Source: Acidobacteriaceae bacterium
GTDB taxonomy: Bacteria; Acidobacteriota; Terriglobia; Terriglobales; Acidobacteriaceae
NCBI GenBank assembly: GCA_025350325.1
Contig: JANXYB010000076.1
Coordinates: 1-64,000 of the forward strand
Reading direction: 5' to 3'
DNA length: 64,000 nucleotides
The notes beneath the pieces are model-generated. The model was not told where the DNA came from, ran no database searches, and saw only the letters and a program-made list of their open reading frames with translations. Position 1 is the stretch's first letter. Each line of letters opens with the position of its first letter. Below, in pieces: positions 1-9,400 of this stretch. The position numbers were made by a program, and so were the translations under genes.

Positions 1-29
1 CCTCCAAAAAATGGTCGCGATCACTAATT

Positions 30-218
30 CTACCCGGGGAGAACTGACACAATGCTGTCGACCTCAAACCTGCCCGGCAAACTGATTCCGAGAAGCGCGT
101 GCTTTGATTTGCCGGTGCCGTTGAGTACGCAGCCCATCACCGCGAACCGGGATGCCGACTGCAGAAGAACTTGTCGCGCGGGATAGCTTATTATGGCGAA
201 CTGTTCATTTACGATCAA
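30..218 (-). pseudogene. ispG: Degenerate C-terminal fragment of 4-hydroxy-3-methylbut-2-enyl diphosphate synthase (IspG/GcpE)
   Basis: 62-aa ORF contains FAVMGCVLNGTGKSKHALLGISLPG, close to the IspG signature VAVMGCVVNGPGESK..DIGISLPG; the rest of the enzyme is absent. Confidence 0.7.
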
Positions 219-479
219 TCACCCCAAATGTACGACTGCTCAAACTTCCGCCACAGGTCTTCACGGGCTCGGTCAGGCCGTTTTTCCTAGGCCGCTGTTT
301 TTCCTAGGCGGGGAGTGCACAAAGAGCCCCTTTGCACGCTAGCGCTTGTGAAAAAGCTTCCGTTGTCCTGGATAGCAATCTTTCTGTCGCCTTGAATGCG
401 GTCTGCGATTCGTCCGAATGCATCACAAATCTGTGAGGCCGCAATATGCAGACGGCCAGCGTCGGAAGGAACATCAAAA

Positions 480-1367
480 ATGGCGACGAATCCTGAGATT
501 ACTGTTGAAGCTGGTCGCGGAAAGTCGGCGACGATCAATTTGGAGCCGCTCGAAGAAAGCCTGCAGAAGCTGATCCATCAGGCCTTTGCCAGCGGCGGCC
601 CGGCTGGACAGAAGCTTAAAAGCTTCTTGAACGGAACGTGGCTCGGTGAGCCGCTCCACGTCATTCTCACCGATATCCCTATTGGCGCATGGACCGTCGC
701 TCTGACGTGCGATGGCCTCGAAATATTGACTCAGCAGGGCGAGTTCGCAACGGCCGCCGACACAGCTATCGCAATTGGGCTCGCCGGTGCCGCTGGCGCG
801 GCCATCACCGGCATCACGGATTGGCAAGATGTCGACCCGCCGGCTCGCAGTATCGGCATAGTCCATGGCCTACTGAACGTCGGCGCCACAGCCCTGTTCG
901 CGATCTCTCTCGTGTATCGACGACGCAAGTCGCGGACCAATGGCCGCATTTTCGCCGCCCTGGGATACGCCGCAATGAGTGTGGCTGCGCATCTCGGCGG
1001 GAAGATGGTGTACGAACACCGCGTTGGGGTCGACCGCACCGATGGCCAGGCGCTTCCCGACAAATTCGTCCCTGTGCTGCCGGAGTCTGCGCTGCCTGAA
1101 TCCACCCCAACGCATGCCGAACATGACGGCGTGCCGATCCTTCTCGTCCGTAGCGGAGACAAGGTCTTCGCACTCGCTGCCACCTGCTCCCATTTTGGAG
1201 CGCCGCTCGCTGAAGGAAAGCTCGTCGGCGAAAGCATTGTGTGCCCGTGGCACGCTTCGCGATTCGCGCTCGCGGACGGCCGCGTGCTCGACGGTCCCGC
1301 CGTTCATCCGCAGCCATGCCTCGAAGTTCGCGTGCGGAACGGGCAAATAGAAGTTCGCAAGCCTTAG
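480..1367 (+). CDS. DUF2231-like membrane protein with C-terminal Rieske [2Fe-2S] domain
   Basis: C-terminus has Rieske motifs CSHFGAPL and CPWHASRF; N-terminus hydrophobic with DUF2231-like pattern; ATG at 480. Confidence 0.85.
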   Translation: MATNPEITVEAGRGKSATINLEPLEESLQKLIHQAFASGGPAGQKLKSFLNGTWLGEPLHVILTDIPIGAWTVALTCDGLEILTQQGEFATAADTAIAIGLAGAAGAAITGITDWQDVDPPARSIGIVHGLLNVGATALFAISLVYRRRKSRTNGRIFAALGYAAMSVAAHLGGKMVYEHRVGVDRTDGQALPDKFVPVLPESALPESTPTHAEHDGVPILLVRSGDKVFALAATCSHFGAPLAEGKLVGESIVCPWHASRFALADGRVLDGPAVHPQPCLEVRVRNGQIEVRKP

Positions 1368-1539
1368 CGTGGCCTGGCCAAAGAGGCGGGCAAAAGCAGC
1401 ATGGCTATCAGACGCAGGAGTGGAGAACAGTCTGGCCCAGTTGTAATGAGGCGTCAATAATTCACTTCAGAGCGCGTGACCACAGGGCCGAGGGGGTACT
1501 AGCCTGATAGAGGCGCTCCCCTCGAACTTGATTGCGGGA

Positions 1540-1746
1540 TCATTTCTCCTTTTTACCGATAGCCGGGTATTTCTTCTTCACCGCACGCTTAACCTTGGCT
1601 TTTTCTGCGGGTGTTCCTGATTGTGCAACCCGTGCCAACGCGTTCTTAGCGTGTGATTCATTTTCGATTGGATATTTCCGTTTGTCAGGCTCTGCGAAAG
1701 CGCTGGTGGGGAGCGCCTTTCGTGCGGCAGTTGACAGTTTCGCCAT
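1540..1746 (-). CDS. Small basic protein (DUF6582-like), hypothetical
   Basis: MAKLSTAARKALPTSAFAEPDKRKYPIENESHAKNALARV pattern. Confidence 0.65.
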   Translation of the reverse strand: MAKLSTAARKALPTSAFAEPDKRKYPIENESHAKNALARVAQSGTPAEKAKVKRAVKKKYPAIGKKEK

Positions 1747-2076
1747 TTGTGACCTCACTCATTTTTGGAATAGACGTTGCAATATGAGTCGGTGCCAAAT
1801 AAAACAGCATCAGCGCCTTTGTTTGCAACGTAAACTTTCGCAATTCTTAGGATGCCGAAAATAACCGCGCGAGTAGAGATTATTCATTGCAAAATTGTGT
1901 GTGCAACTAGTTCCCAGGATCCGGTAACGCTCAGTTCAATCACCACCATGGAGCCACAAAGTCATATTTAGTCCCCGGCGCTGTTGTTTCTGGAATCCAA
2001 ACAGCGATTGAGTCACTGACTTGCGATAAATTACATCTAATCCAATCAGAAAGTCGCTGTTGAGGTTTGCCAAGGT

Positions 2077-2931
2077 ATGACCGAGAGCGTTGCGAGCCAG
2101 ATTACGGGCGACGACATCATCTCTGAGCTGATCCGGAATGCCGATGCCGGGCGATTCAAGGTTCGCTATACCATTCTCGTGCCCTGCATCTTCAATGTGT
2201 ATTTGCATCCACGCGACTATGAACTTATCCAGCCCATCGCCGAGCTCATCCAAGAGGAAGCCGTGCGCGCTCTCAATGAGCACCTCTCGGACCTGAACAA
2301 ACCCCGCACTGCACATCCGCTCGTAAAGCGGCTCGGCTTGGCTGGCGAACCCCGTGCTGAGTACAAGATTCTGGAGAAGCAGTGGATAGTCCAGTTCCAT
2401 AGCGATCAAGAGGAGCGGCTCCGGCCTGGTGAGATCGAGATCTACTCGGAACTGGGCAGCGCTCGTCCCAAGGACTTCGGCGCAGGCGCTATGACCACAT
2501 TGATCACGCGACATCCTCCATCGGACACAGCAACCGTCGCCAGAAGTCGCGAGGGCGCTAACCACCCGGTCCTCGCAAGAGTGCGCTATCGCGATGCTGG
2601 AAAGGACAAGACTTTCGTGATGACCAGTGAAGAGATCATGATTGGGCGTGGTGGAAAAGCTGTCTGGGTAGATCTGAAGCTGGACGGCCCTCCCGATGTG
2701 TCCCGGGAACACTGCCGCATTCGCTGCGACCCGAAAACAGGAACCTTCTTCATCAAAGATCTCAGCCAATTCGGCACGACGGTGAACGGGATTTCCATGC
2801 CCAAGAGTGTCGAGCGGGTCGAAAGCGATGATAAGGTCGATCGTAACCGCGAGGTGCTTTTGCCGTCGCCTGCGAAGATCACGCTCGCCGATGTCTGCAC
2901 GTTGGAATTCGAGGCAGAGCCCTTAGAATGA
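2077..2931 (+). CDS. FHA domain protein with FhaA/DUF3662-like N-terminus
   Basis: FHA core VSREHCRIRCDPKTGTFFIKDLSQFGTTVNG; N-terminal IFNVYLHPRDYELIQPIAELIQEEAVRAL resembles DUF3662. Confidence 0.88.
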   Translation: MTESVASQITGDDIISELIRNADAGRFKVRYTILVPCIFNVYLHPRDYELIQPIAELIQEEAVRALNEHLSDLNKPRTAHPLVKRLGLAGEPRAEYKILEKQWIVQFHSDQEERLRPGEIEIYSELGSARPKDFGAGAMTTLITRHPPSDTATVARSREGANHPVLARVRYRDAGKDKTFVMTSEEIMIGRGGKAVWVDLKLDGPPDVSREHCRIRCDPKTGTFFIKDLSQFGTTVNGISMPKSVERVESDDKVDRNREVLLPSPAKITLADVCTLEFEAEPLE

Positions 2932-3026
2932 CCTCCACTTTGTTCTGGCTCCGCATCCCGTTTCTTCTCGGATTCATCACCATCGTTCTTTTCCTGGTGT
3001 GGGCGTTCGTGCGCCGCAGAGACTAG
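2928..3026 (+). CDS. 32-aa single-pass membrane protein
   Basis: ATGA overlap with upstream FHA gene; translation MTSTLFWLRIPFLLGFITIVLFLVWAFVRRRD; stop 3 nt before the PP2C ATG. Confidence 0.6.
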   Translation: MTSTLFWLRIPFLLGFITIVLFLVWAFVRRRD

Positions 3027-3029
3027 ACC

Positions 3030-4592
3030 ATGTTTGCAACTTCGCAATTGCTGGTTGGCGGCCGTTCTGACGTAGGGCGCAAGCGAACCGAGAACGAAGA
3101 TCGCTTCTTCATCGATGCGCAACGTGGCATCTTTCTGGTTGTCGATGGGCTCGGCGGGCATGCAGCGGGCGAGCGAGCTGCGGAGATTGCGGTCGACATT
3201 ATCTGCACCCGGCTGTCGCGGCGCACTGGGGCAACCGACAAGCGCATCCAGGAAGCGTTCGCGCTTGCCAGCACGGAAATCTTCGACGCCGCCTCTCGCC
3301 ACCCCGAGTGGGCGGGAATGGCATGCGTCGCCACTGTCGCATTGATTGAAGAGGGTCAGGTTACGATCGGGCACGTAGGCGACTCGAGGCTCTATCTGCT
3401 CACCCCCGGAAAGATCGAGAAGATCACGCGCGACCACTCGCCGGTAGGTGAGTTAGAGGACTCGCAAAGGCTAAGCGAGGACGACGCCATGCACCATCCG
3501 CGGCGCAACGAGGTGTACAGAGATCTCGGGAGTACGCCTCACACGCCCACCGATACGGAGTTTGTTGACATTCATTCCTTCGCTCTTCCATCCTCGGCGG
3601 CGCTCCTGCTCTGTTCCGACGGCCTTACAGATCAGGTGACAGCTTCTGACATCCGACACATCATCGAGCACCATGCAGGAGATCCAGAATTGGCCGCCCG
3701 CGCACTCGTCGACGCTGCGAATGAAGCGGGGGGTAAGGACAACGTCACGGTGGTATTGGTCGAGACAAAGGACTACGCGGGTGTATCTGCTGCGAAACCC
3801 GGTCAGGGTTCGGCTAATCACCCTTCTCGGTGGCTCTGGTTCCTTCTCGGCCTTCTCATGGCATCTGCCCTGTTCGTGGCAGCGCGGCCGTACTGGGAGG
3901 ACTCTACATCTGGATTTAAGCTTCGCTTTGGGTTGGTGAGCGCACCTCGGACCTGGACAGTCGGTCCAAATGGCATCCCCACAATCGGAGCGGCCCTGGA
4001 AGGAGCGCGACCGGGAGACACTATTGCAGTAAGCCCTGGGGACTATCACGAAGATCTACATCTGCGCAGCGGCATTTCTGTCGTAAGCACCGCGCTGCAC
4101 GGCGCCCGGATCCTTTCGCCCGATGTGGCGGTGTTCGCTGACAACATTCATAACACGCGTTTCGTTGGTTTTGACATTCCCGGTCCTGGCCGAGTGGGCA
4201 TTCGCATCGCAGACTCCGATCTACAAGTCACGGACCTGCGAGTGAGTGGTATGCAGAACGTCGGCATCGAGATCACCGGCAGGGGTGAGTCTGTAATCCA
4301 GGCCTCCGAGCTTGCGGACAATCCCGGCGTGGGGGTTTCGGTCCGCGCAAACGCTCGCCCCCGCCTTGACCACAACCTCATCCGGCACAACGGACATGGC
4401 GCAGCGATGCTGCCCGGAATTCTTGTCGAAGGTTCAGCCGCCCCGACCCTCTTTGGGAACATCATTGAAGAGAGCGGAGCCGAGCAGATATGGGTCTCGC
4501 CGTCTTTTCATGTAGGCAGTCTGTTGACTGACAATGTGGTGGGCCCCGACCGGCACGCTAAGAACAATCAGCTCAGGGTAAAAGCTAAATGA
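3030..4592 (+). CDS. PP2C-family Ser/Thr phosphatase with TM segment and C-terminal right-handed beta-helix domain
   Basis: RTENEDRFFID, VVDGLGGHAAGE, GHVGDSRLYL, CSDGLTDQV, GGKDNVTVVLV; TM WLWFLLGLLMASALFVAA; NosD/pectate-lyase-like repeats after it. Confidence 0.92.
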   Translation: MFATSQLLVGGRSDVGRKRTENEDRFFIDAQRGIFLVVDGLGGHAAGERAAEIAVDIICTRLSRRTGATDKRIQEAFALASTEIFDAASRHPEWAGMACVATVALIEEGQVTIGHVGDSRLYLLTPGKIEKITRDHSPVGELEDSQRLSEDDAMHHPRRNEVYRDLGSTPHTPTDTEFVDIHSFALPSSAALLLCSDGLTDQVTASDIRHIIEHHAGDPELAARALVDAANEAGGKDNVTVVLVETKDYAGVSAAKPGQGSANHPSRWLWFLLGLLMASALFVAARPYWEDSTSGFKLRFGLVSAPRTWTVGPNGIPTIGAALEGARPGDTIAVSPGDYHEDLHLRSGISVVSTALHGARILSPDVAVFADNIHNTRFVGFDIPGPGRVGIRIADSDLQVTDLRVSGMQNVGIEITGRGESVIQASELADNPGVGVSVRANARPRLDHNLIRHNGHGAAMLPGILVEGSAAPTLFGNIIEESGAEQIWVSPSFHVGSLLTDNVVGPDRHAKNNQLRVKAK

Positions 4593-6448
4593 GCCAGGAG
4601 ACCGCAGGCCGCTTCATCCTTCACCGCAAACTGCCGGCAGGCGGTATGGGCCGCGTCTTTGAGGCTGAGGATCCGGTTGGGCCGCGCCGCGTCGCGTTAA
4701 AACTAATCGATCTGGGGACCGACCCCGACAGCCTTCAGATCGTAAGTGCAGAGCGGCTTGGGGCCAAGTTGCAAACGCAACTCTGCGCGATCGACAAGCG
4801 TGTCACCGCGATATATGAGTCCGGCGAGATGCCGCGCTACTTCTACATCGTGATGGAGTACGTCGATGGGCACGACCTGTCGGAGCTCTATTCCGGCAAA
4901 GGTCTCGAACCAATGCTGGCCGCGCACATCGCGCAGGACATTCTTGAAGTCTTGGATCACGCCCATAACTTTTCGACTACTCTGGACGGCCGCTCCATCC
5001 TGGGTATTGTTCATGGTGACCTGAAGCCGCGCAACATCCGTCTCACTCCGACCGGCGAGGTTAAGGTACTCGATTTCGGCATCGCCAAGGCGCTCTCGTT
5101 GACACGCAACTTCACGCAGAACCTTTTTGGCAGCGTGCAATATTCCTCCCCGCAGCGGCTCCTCACGGGAGAGGTCGACGCTGGCGCGGATCTCTGGGCT
5201 GTGGGCGTCATGCTGTATGAAATGCTGGCGGGTCTTCCGTACTTCCAAGCCGAGAACGGATCGAAGCTCGAGCACATGATCCGCAACTATGACCGCGTGT
5301 CGCCTTTGCCGGAAGCGTTGCCACCGAGCCTCCGTAACATTCTCGAAAGAGCTCTCCATCCTGATGTGCGGGTACGCTACCAAACCGCTGCAGAATTTGC
5401 CAAAGACCTTCAAGCATTTCGAAATGGCATTGCGGTTGCGGGCCCGGCAGATGTTGAAGCCACACGCCGAGTGCCGCTCACCGACGACGCTACCAAACGC
5501 ACGTCTCGACCGGAGCCCGGCCCACCTGCGCCGGTAGACGCGACACGAAGAACCGTCCCTCCGCAATGGAGGCCCGTACAAGCCCACCAAGTGCCCAGCC
5601 GCAGGCCGAGCTTGGTACGCACGATGCTGCGCACCATCGCCGCGTTCTTGCTCGCGGTCACGTTCTTTGTTGTCTATCTGATGGTGAATGAGTACCTGGT
5701 GTGGGGCAGCGCTCACCAACTGGCACGGGACTTGTCCAGCGAAAAGCAGCAGAATCTCGATGCCGCCTGGCGTCAATACCAAGGCCTCGCGTCGCGCTCC
5801 CATTTTCCGATCAGCCTGTGGGCGGCTCGATCCGAGTTGCAGAAACACCTCGTCTCGGATGCCGACAGCACCATCGTGAAGTTCCGCGCGCCGGACGCTC
5901 CGCCTGTGTCAGAGACTGACTGGATTCACGCCCGTGACGATCTGTCCCGTGCGATCGATCTCGCCCCCGGCGACAAGACACTCCATGGCAAAATCCGTCT
6001 GGTCGATGGCCATCTGGCTCGTCTGCGCGGCACCGCCGAAAAAGATCCTCGGCTGCTGGAGAATGCACGCCAGGACTTTCAGGCAGCAGCCCTCTCCATG
6101 AAAAAATCGCCCGACCCATGGCTCGGCTTAGCTCCTCTGTACATCTACTCTCTGCACGACTTGGCGCATGGCGAAGCAGCGATTCGACAGGCAAGCCATC
6201 TCGGTCACCCGGCCGGTAAGCGCGAAACAGCGGAACTCGCAGATGGTTACCGCGACCGGGCTGAGCGCAACATCGCATTAGGAGATCAGGCGACCACGAC
6301 AAAGCAGGCAAGTCACTATTATCGGATGGCAGCTCCCGACCTTGGACGTGCGCGCCGCCTCTATGAGAGCATCCTGCCGTGGGACGGCGCATCCGCAAGC
6401 CTTAAACAGGTGGTTGATTCGATTGACCGCATCTCAACCATGAAATAG
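4589..6448 (+). CDS. Membrane Ser/Thr protein kinase with C-terminal TPR-like extracytoplasmic region
   Basis: VALKLI, HGDLKPRNI, DFGIAKAL, DLWAVGVMLYEMLAG; TM at IAAFLLAVTFFVVYLMV; ATGA overlap with PP2C gene. Confidence 0.93.
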   Translation: MSQETAGRFILHRKLPAGGMGRVFEAEDPVGPRRVALKLIDLGTDPDSLQIVSAERLGAKLQTQLCAIDKRVTAIYESGEMPRYFYIVMEYVDGHDLSELYSGKGLEPMLAAHIAQDILEVLDHAHNFSTTLDGRSILGIVHGDLKPRNIRLTPTGEVKVLDFGIAKALSLTRNFTQNLFGSVQYSSPQRLLTGEVDAGADLWAVGVMLYEMLAGLPYFQAENGSKLEHMIRNYDRVSPLPEALPPSLRNILERALHPDVRVRYQTAAEFAKDLQAFRNGIAVAGPADVEATRRVPLTDDATKRTSRPEPGPPAPVDATRRTVPPQWRPVQAHQVPSRRPSLVRTMLRTIAAFLLAVTFFVVYLMVNEYLVWGSAHQLARDLSSEKQQNLDAAWRQYQGLASRSHFPISLWAARSELQKHLVSDADSTIVKFRAPDAPPVSETDWIHARDDLSRAIDLAPGDKTLHGKIRLVDGHLARLRGTAEKDPRLLENARQDFQAAALSMKKSPDPWLGLAPLYIYSLHDLAHGEAAIRQASHLGHPAGKRETAELADGYRDRAERNIALGDQATTTKQASHYYRMAAPDLGRARRLYESILPWDGASASLKQVVDSIDRISTMK

Positions 6449-6462
6449 GAGAAGGGGAACGA

Positions 6463-9400
6463 ATGGCGGTAACTCGCAGCACATCGGTCGAGCGGGCCGA
6501 TAAACCTCGCCCCCCCATAGATGCGCGCGCCCGGGCGCTGGAACGCATTCTCTTACTGCTGACCTCGGTCCTGATCGTTGCTGCGGTGAGCCTCACAGCG
6601 GCAGCGAAAATGGCTCGGATCGGTGGCTCGGATAGCGCGCGCCTCAACCTCTCCACCCTGGACAGACGCGAACAACTCCTTCCCTTCTTGCAATGGATTG
6701 CTTCTCCTGCCGAGCGCCAGTACATCGCCGGCGAGATATTCGAGCATGTCCGCAACGGCAAGGGGTCGGTGTCGCACATTGGAGAGCTCGGCCAAATCCG
6801 CGTCCCCATCAAGGATGTGCTGCGGACGCATGGACTCACCGGATTGCAGGCACGTGCCCATGAGGTGCAATCAGCGCGCCCCGGGGCGGAGTCCATCCTG
6901 CTTCTCGACTCGAGGGATGTGGCGCGGCTGAAGCCATCCTTCGTTGTGCGGGACACGTCCCAGTTTCGCAAGCAGCTCATCTTGTGGACTTTTCTTTTCT
7001 TCTGCTCATTCGCGGCCGTGCATATCTTTTGGTCGTTCCGCGGAGTCGGCGGCCCGCAATACGTGCTGCCGTCCGTTCTGCTGCTGAGTGGCGTCGGATT
7101 GACGCTGATGATCACCCTGCGTGACCCGGTGCGAGATACGCTTGCCTTTTCAAGCTTTGCCCAAGGCGTGGCCGGTGGCTGTATCGTGTTGGCTCTTGCC
7201 AGTGCGTTGGACTATCGCCGCATCAGCGGAAAGCTAAGCTACGTTTTTTTGATCGCTAGCTTTCTGCTCTCGGCCGCACTCATCCTCTTCGGTTCCGGGC
7301 CCACCGGCAGTGATGCAAAAGTAAATCTCCTCGGATTTCAACCTGCCGAAGTAATCCGCGTTTTAATCGTTTTCTTTCTGGCCGGATACTTCGCCGAGCG
7401 ATGGGAATTCCTTCGCACATTGCGCGAACAACGCAAAGAACTCAAGAACATCTCGCGTTGGGTGGATGTGCCCAGGCTCGAGTATTTGCTGCCTGTGCTT
7501 GGCGGCGTGGTCGTCTCACTCGCCTTCTTCTTTCTGCAGCGGGACCTTGGACCGGCGCTGCTCATTGCCTGCCTGTTTCTCGCTATGTACGCAGTTGCCC
7601 GCGACCGGTATCCGCTTGCGCTCATGGGCCTCGTAGTGATCCTCTCCGGTTTTGCGTCGGGCTACTACCTCGGTTTTCCCAAGAACGTGGCTGGCCGGGT
7701 CTCGATGTGGCTGTCACCATGGGACAACTCTGTTCGCGGCGGCGAACAAGTGGCCCATTCCCTCTGGGCGTTCGCCACGGGGGGAGCGTTCGGCACGGGT
7801 CTTGGCCTAGGCGATCCCCAGTGGATGCCCGCAGCTCATACCGATCTCATCCTCGCTGCGCTTGGCGAAGAATGGGGATTTCTGGGCGTGCTCGCTGTGC
7901 TTGCACTCTATGCTGGCCTCGTTTGGTTCGGCATGCGCGTCGCGCTGCATGCACGTTCCGATTACAACTTTTTTCTCGCGCTTGGGCTCACCCTGGCTTT
8001 TGCTCTCCAAATCGTACTCATTGCGGGCGGCGTGCTCGCTTTAATCCCCCTCTCAGGGGTTGTGGTTCCCTTCCTCAGTTACGGCAAAACCGGTCTCATC
8101 ACCAACTTCGCGATCATCGGAATTCTATTCTCCCTGAGCAGGGATGTTTCCCATGCGCGGGATACGACCGAGCCGTTTCGCGTCAGCATGCGGGGCATCT
8201 CCTACGTGATCGCCGGGCTCGGCGTCTGCCTGTTGCTCAAGGCGTTTTACATCCAGGTAATCCGTCCCGACGCCACTGCTGGGGCCGGTGCGCTCGCGGT
8301 GCAGGCAGATGGAGAGCGCCGCTATGAATACAATCCTCGTCTCCTCGCGATTGCGCACTCTATCCCCCGCGGCACCATCTACGACCGCAACGGACTCCCG
8401 CTCGCGACCAGCAACTGGGAAGAGATTGCGCAAAACCGCGACCGCTATGTCGCCATGGGCCTGACCGTGGGTCAACAGCCCACCCCGGGGGAGGCGCGCC
8501 ACTATCCGCTAGGGCCAGCGGCATTCCATCTTCTTGGAGATCTGCGGACGCGCGTCAATTGGTCCGCACACAATAGTTCCTACGCAGAGCGTGATTTCAT
8601 GCTCACACTGCAGGGCTACGACGACCGCGCCAGCGTTGTAGAAGTGGTCGACCCGCGTACCAAAACTTCGCAGCATATCCTGCGATTCGATTACCGCGAA
8701 CTGCTGCCCCTGCTGCGCCATCGCTGGCAACCCAATCATCCTGACGTTAAGAAGATCCTTGAGCGCGATCGCAATCTGCACATGTCCATCGACGCTCGCC
8801 TGCAGTTGAAGACAGCGGACCTGCTAGCGCACCAACTTCAAAAAGTTGGTCGTACCAAAGGCGCGGTCGTAGTGCTCGATCCTGAGAACGGAGACTTGCT
8901 CGCATCCGTAAGTTATCCGCTGCCAGACCAGTCCCTCTCCAATCCGGCGTCGGATCAGGATGCCGCCTTGCTTGATCGTGCGCGCTATGGACTGTATCCC
9001 CCCGGCTCGTCTTTCAAGATCGTGACGGCCATCGCGGCTCTCCGCAAAGACCCCGCCAACGCTAATCAGGTCTATGAGTGCAAGCGCCTTCCAGACGGCC
9101 GCACGGGCAACTACATACAAGGATGGTCGCGCCCTATCCATGACGACGTCAAAGACACTGCGCCGCACGGAACCATTTCAATGGGCGCGGCCCTGGCCGT
9201 CTCGTGCAACGCATATTTCGCGCAACTGGGCACGTACAAGGTCGGCCCGGAAGCACTGCTCGATACTGCCACTCGGCTCGGCATCTCCGTAGCGAATCCG
9301 TCGAACGTGAAAACTCTGCGTGCAGAGATGCCGCAGACGTCCTACGGCCAGGGTCAAGTGGTGGCCACTCCCTTCCAAATGGCGCGCGTGGCAGCCACGA

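Noticed and set aside
870-1457. Long antisense ORFs opposite the Rieske gene
   Set aside because: High-GC shadow ORFs; no family motifs, while the plus strand encodes a clear DUF2231-Rieske protein.
4703-5848. 381-aa minus-strand ORF opposite the kinase
   Set aside because: Antisense of a confident kinase CDS; composition and lack of motifs indicate a shadow ORF.
7401-8327. 308-aa plus-strand ORF inside the SEDS-PBP gene
   Set aside because: Alternate frame of a strongly supported CDS; Cys/Arg-rich nonsense composition.
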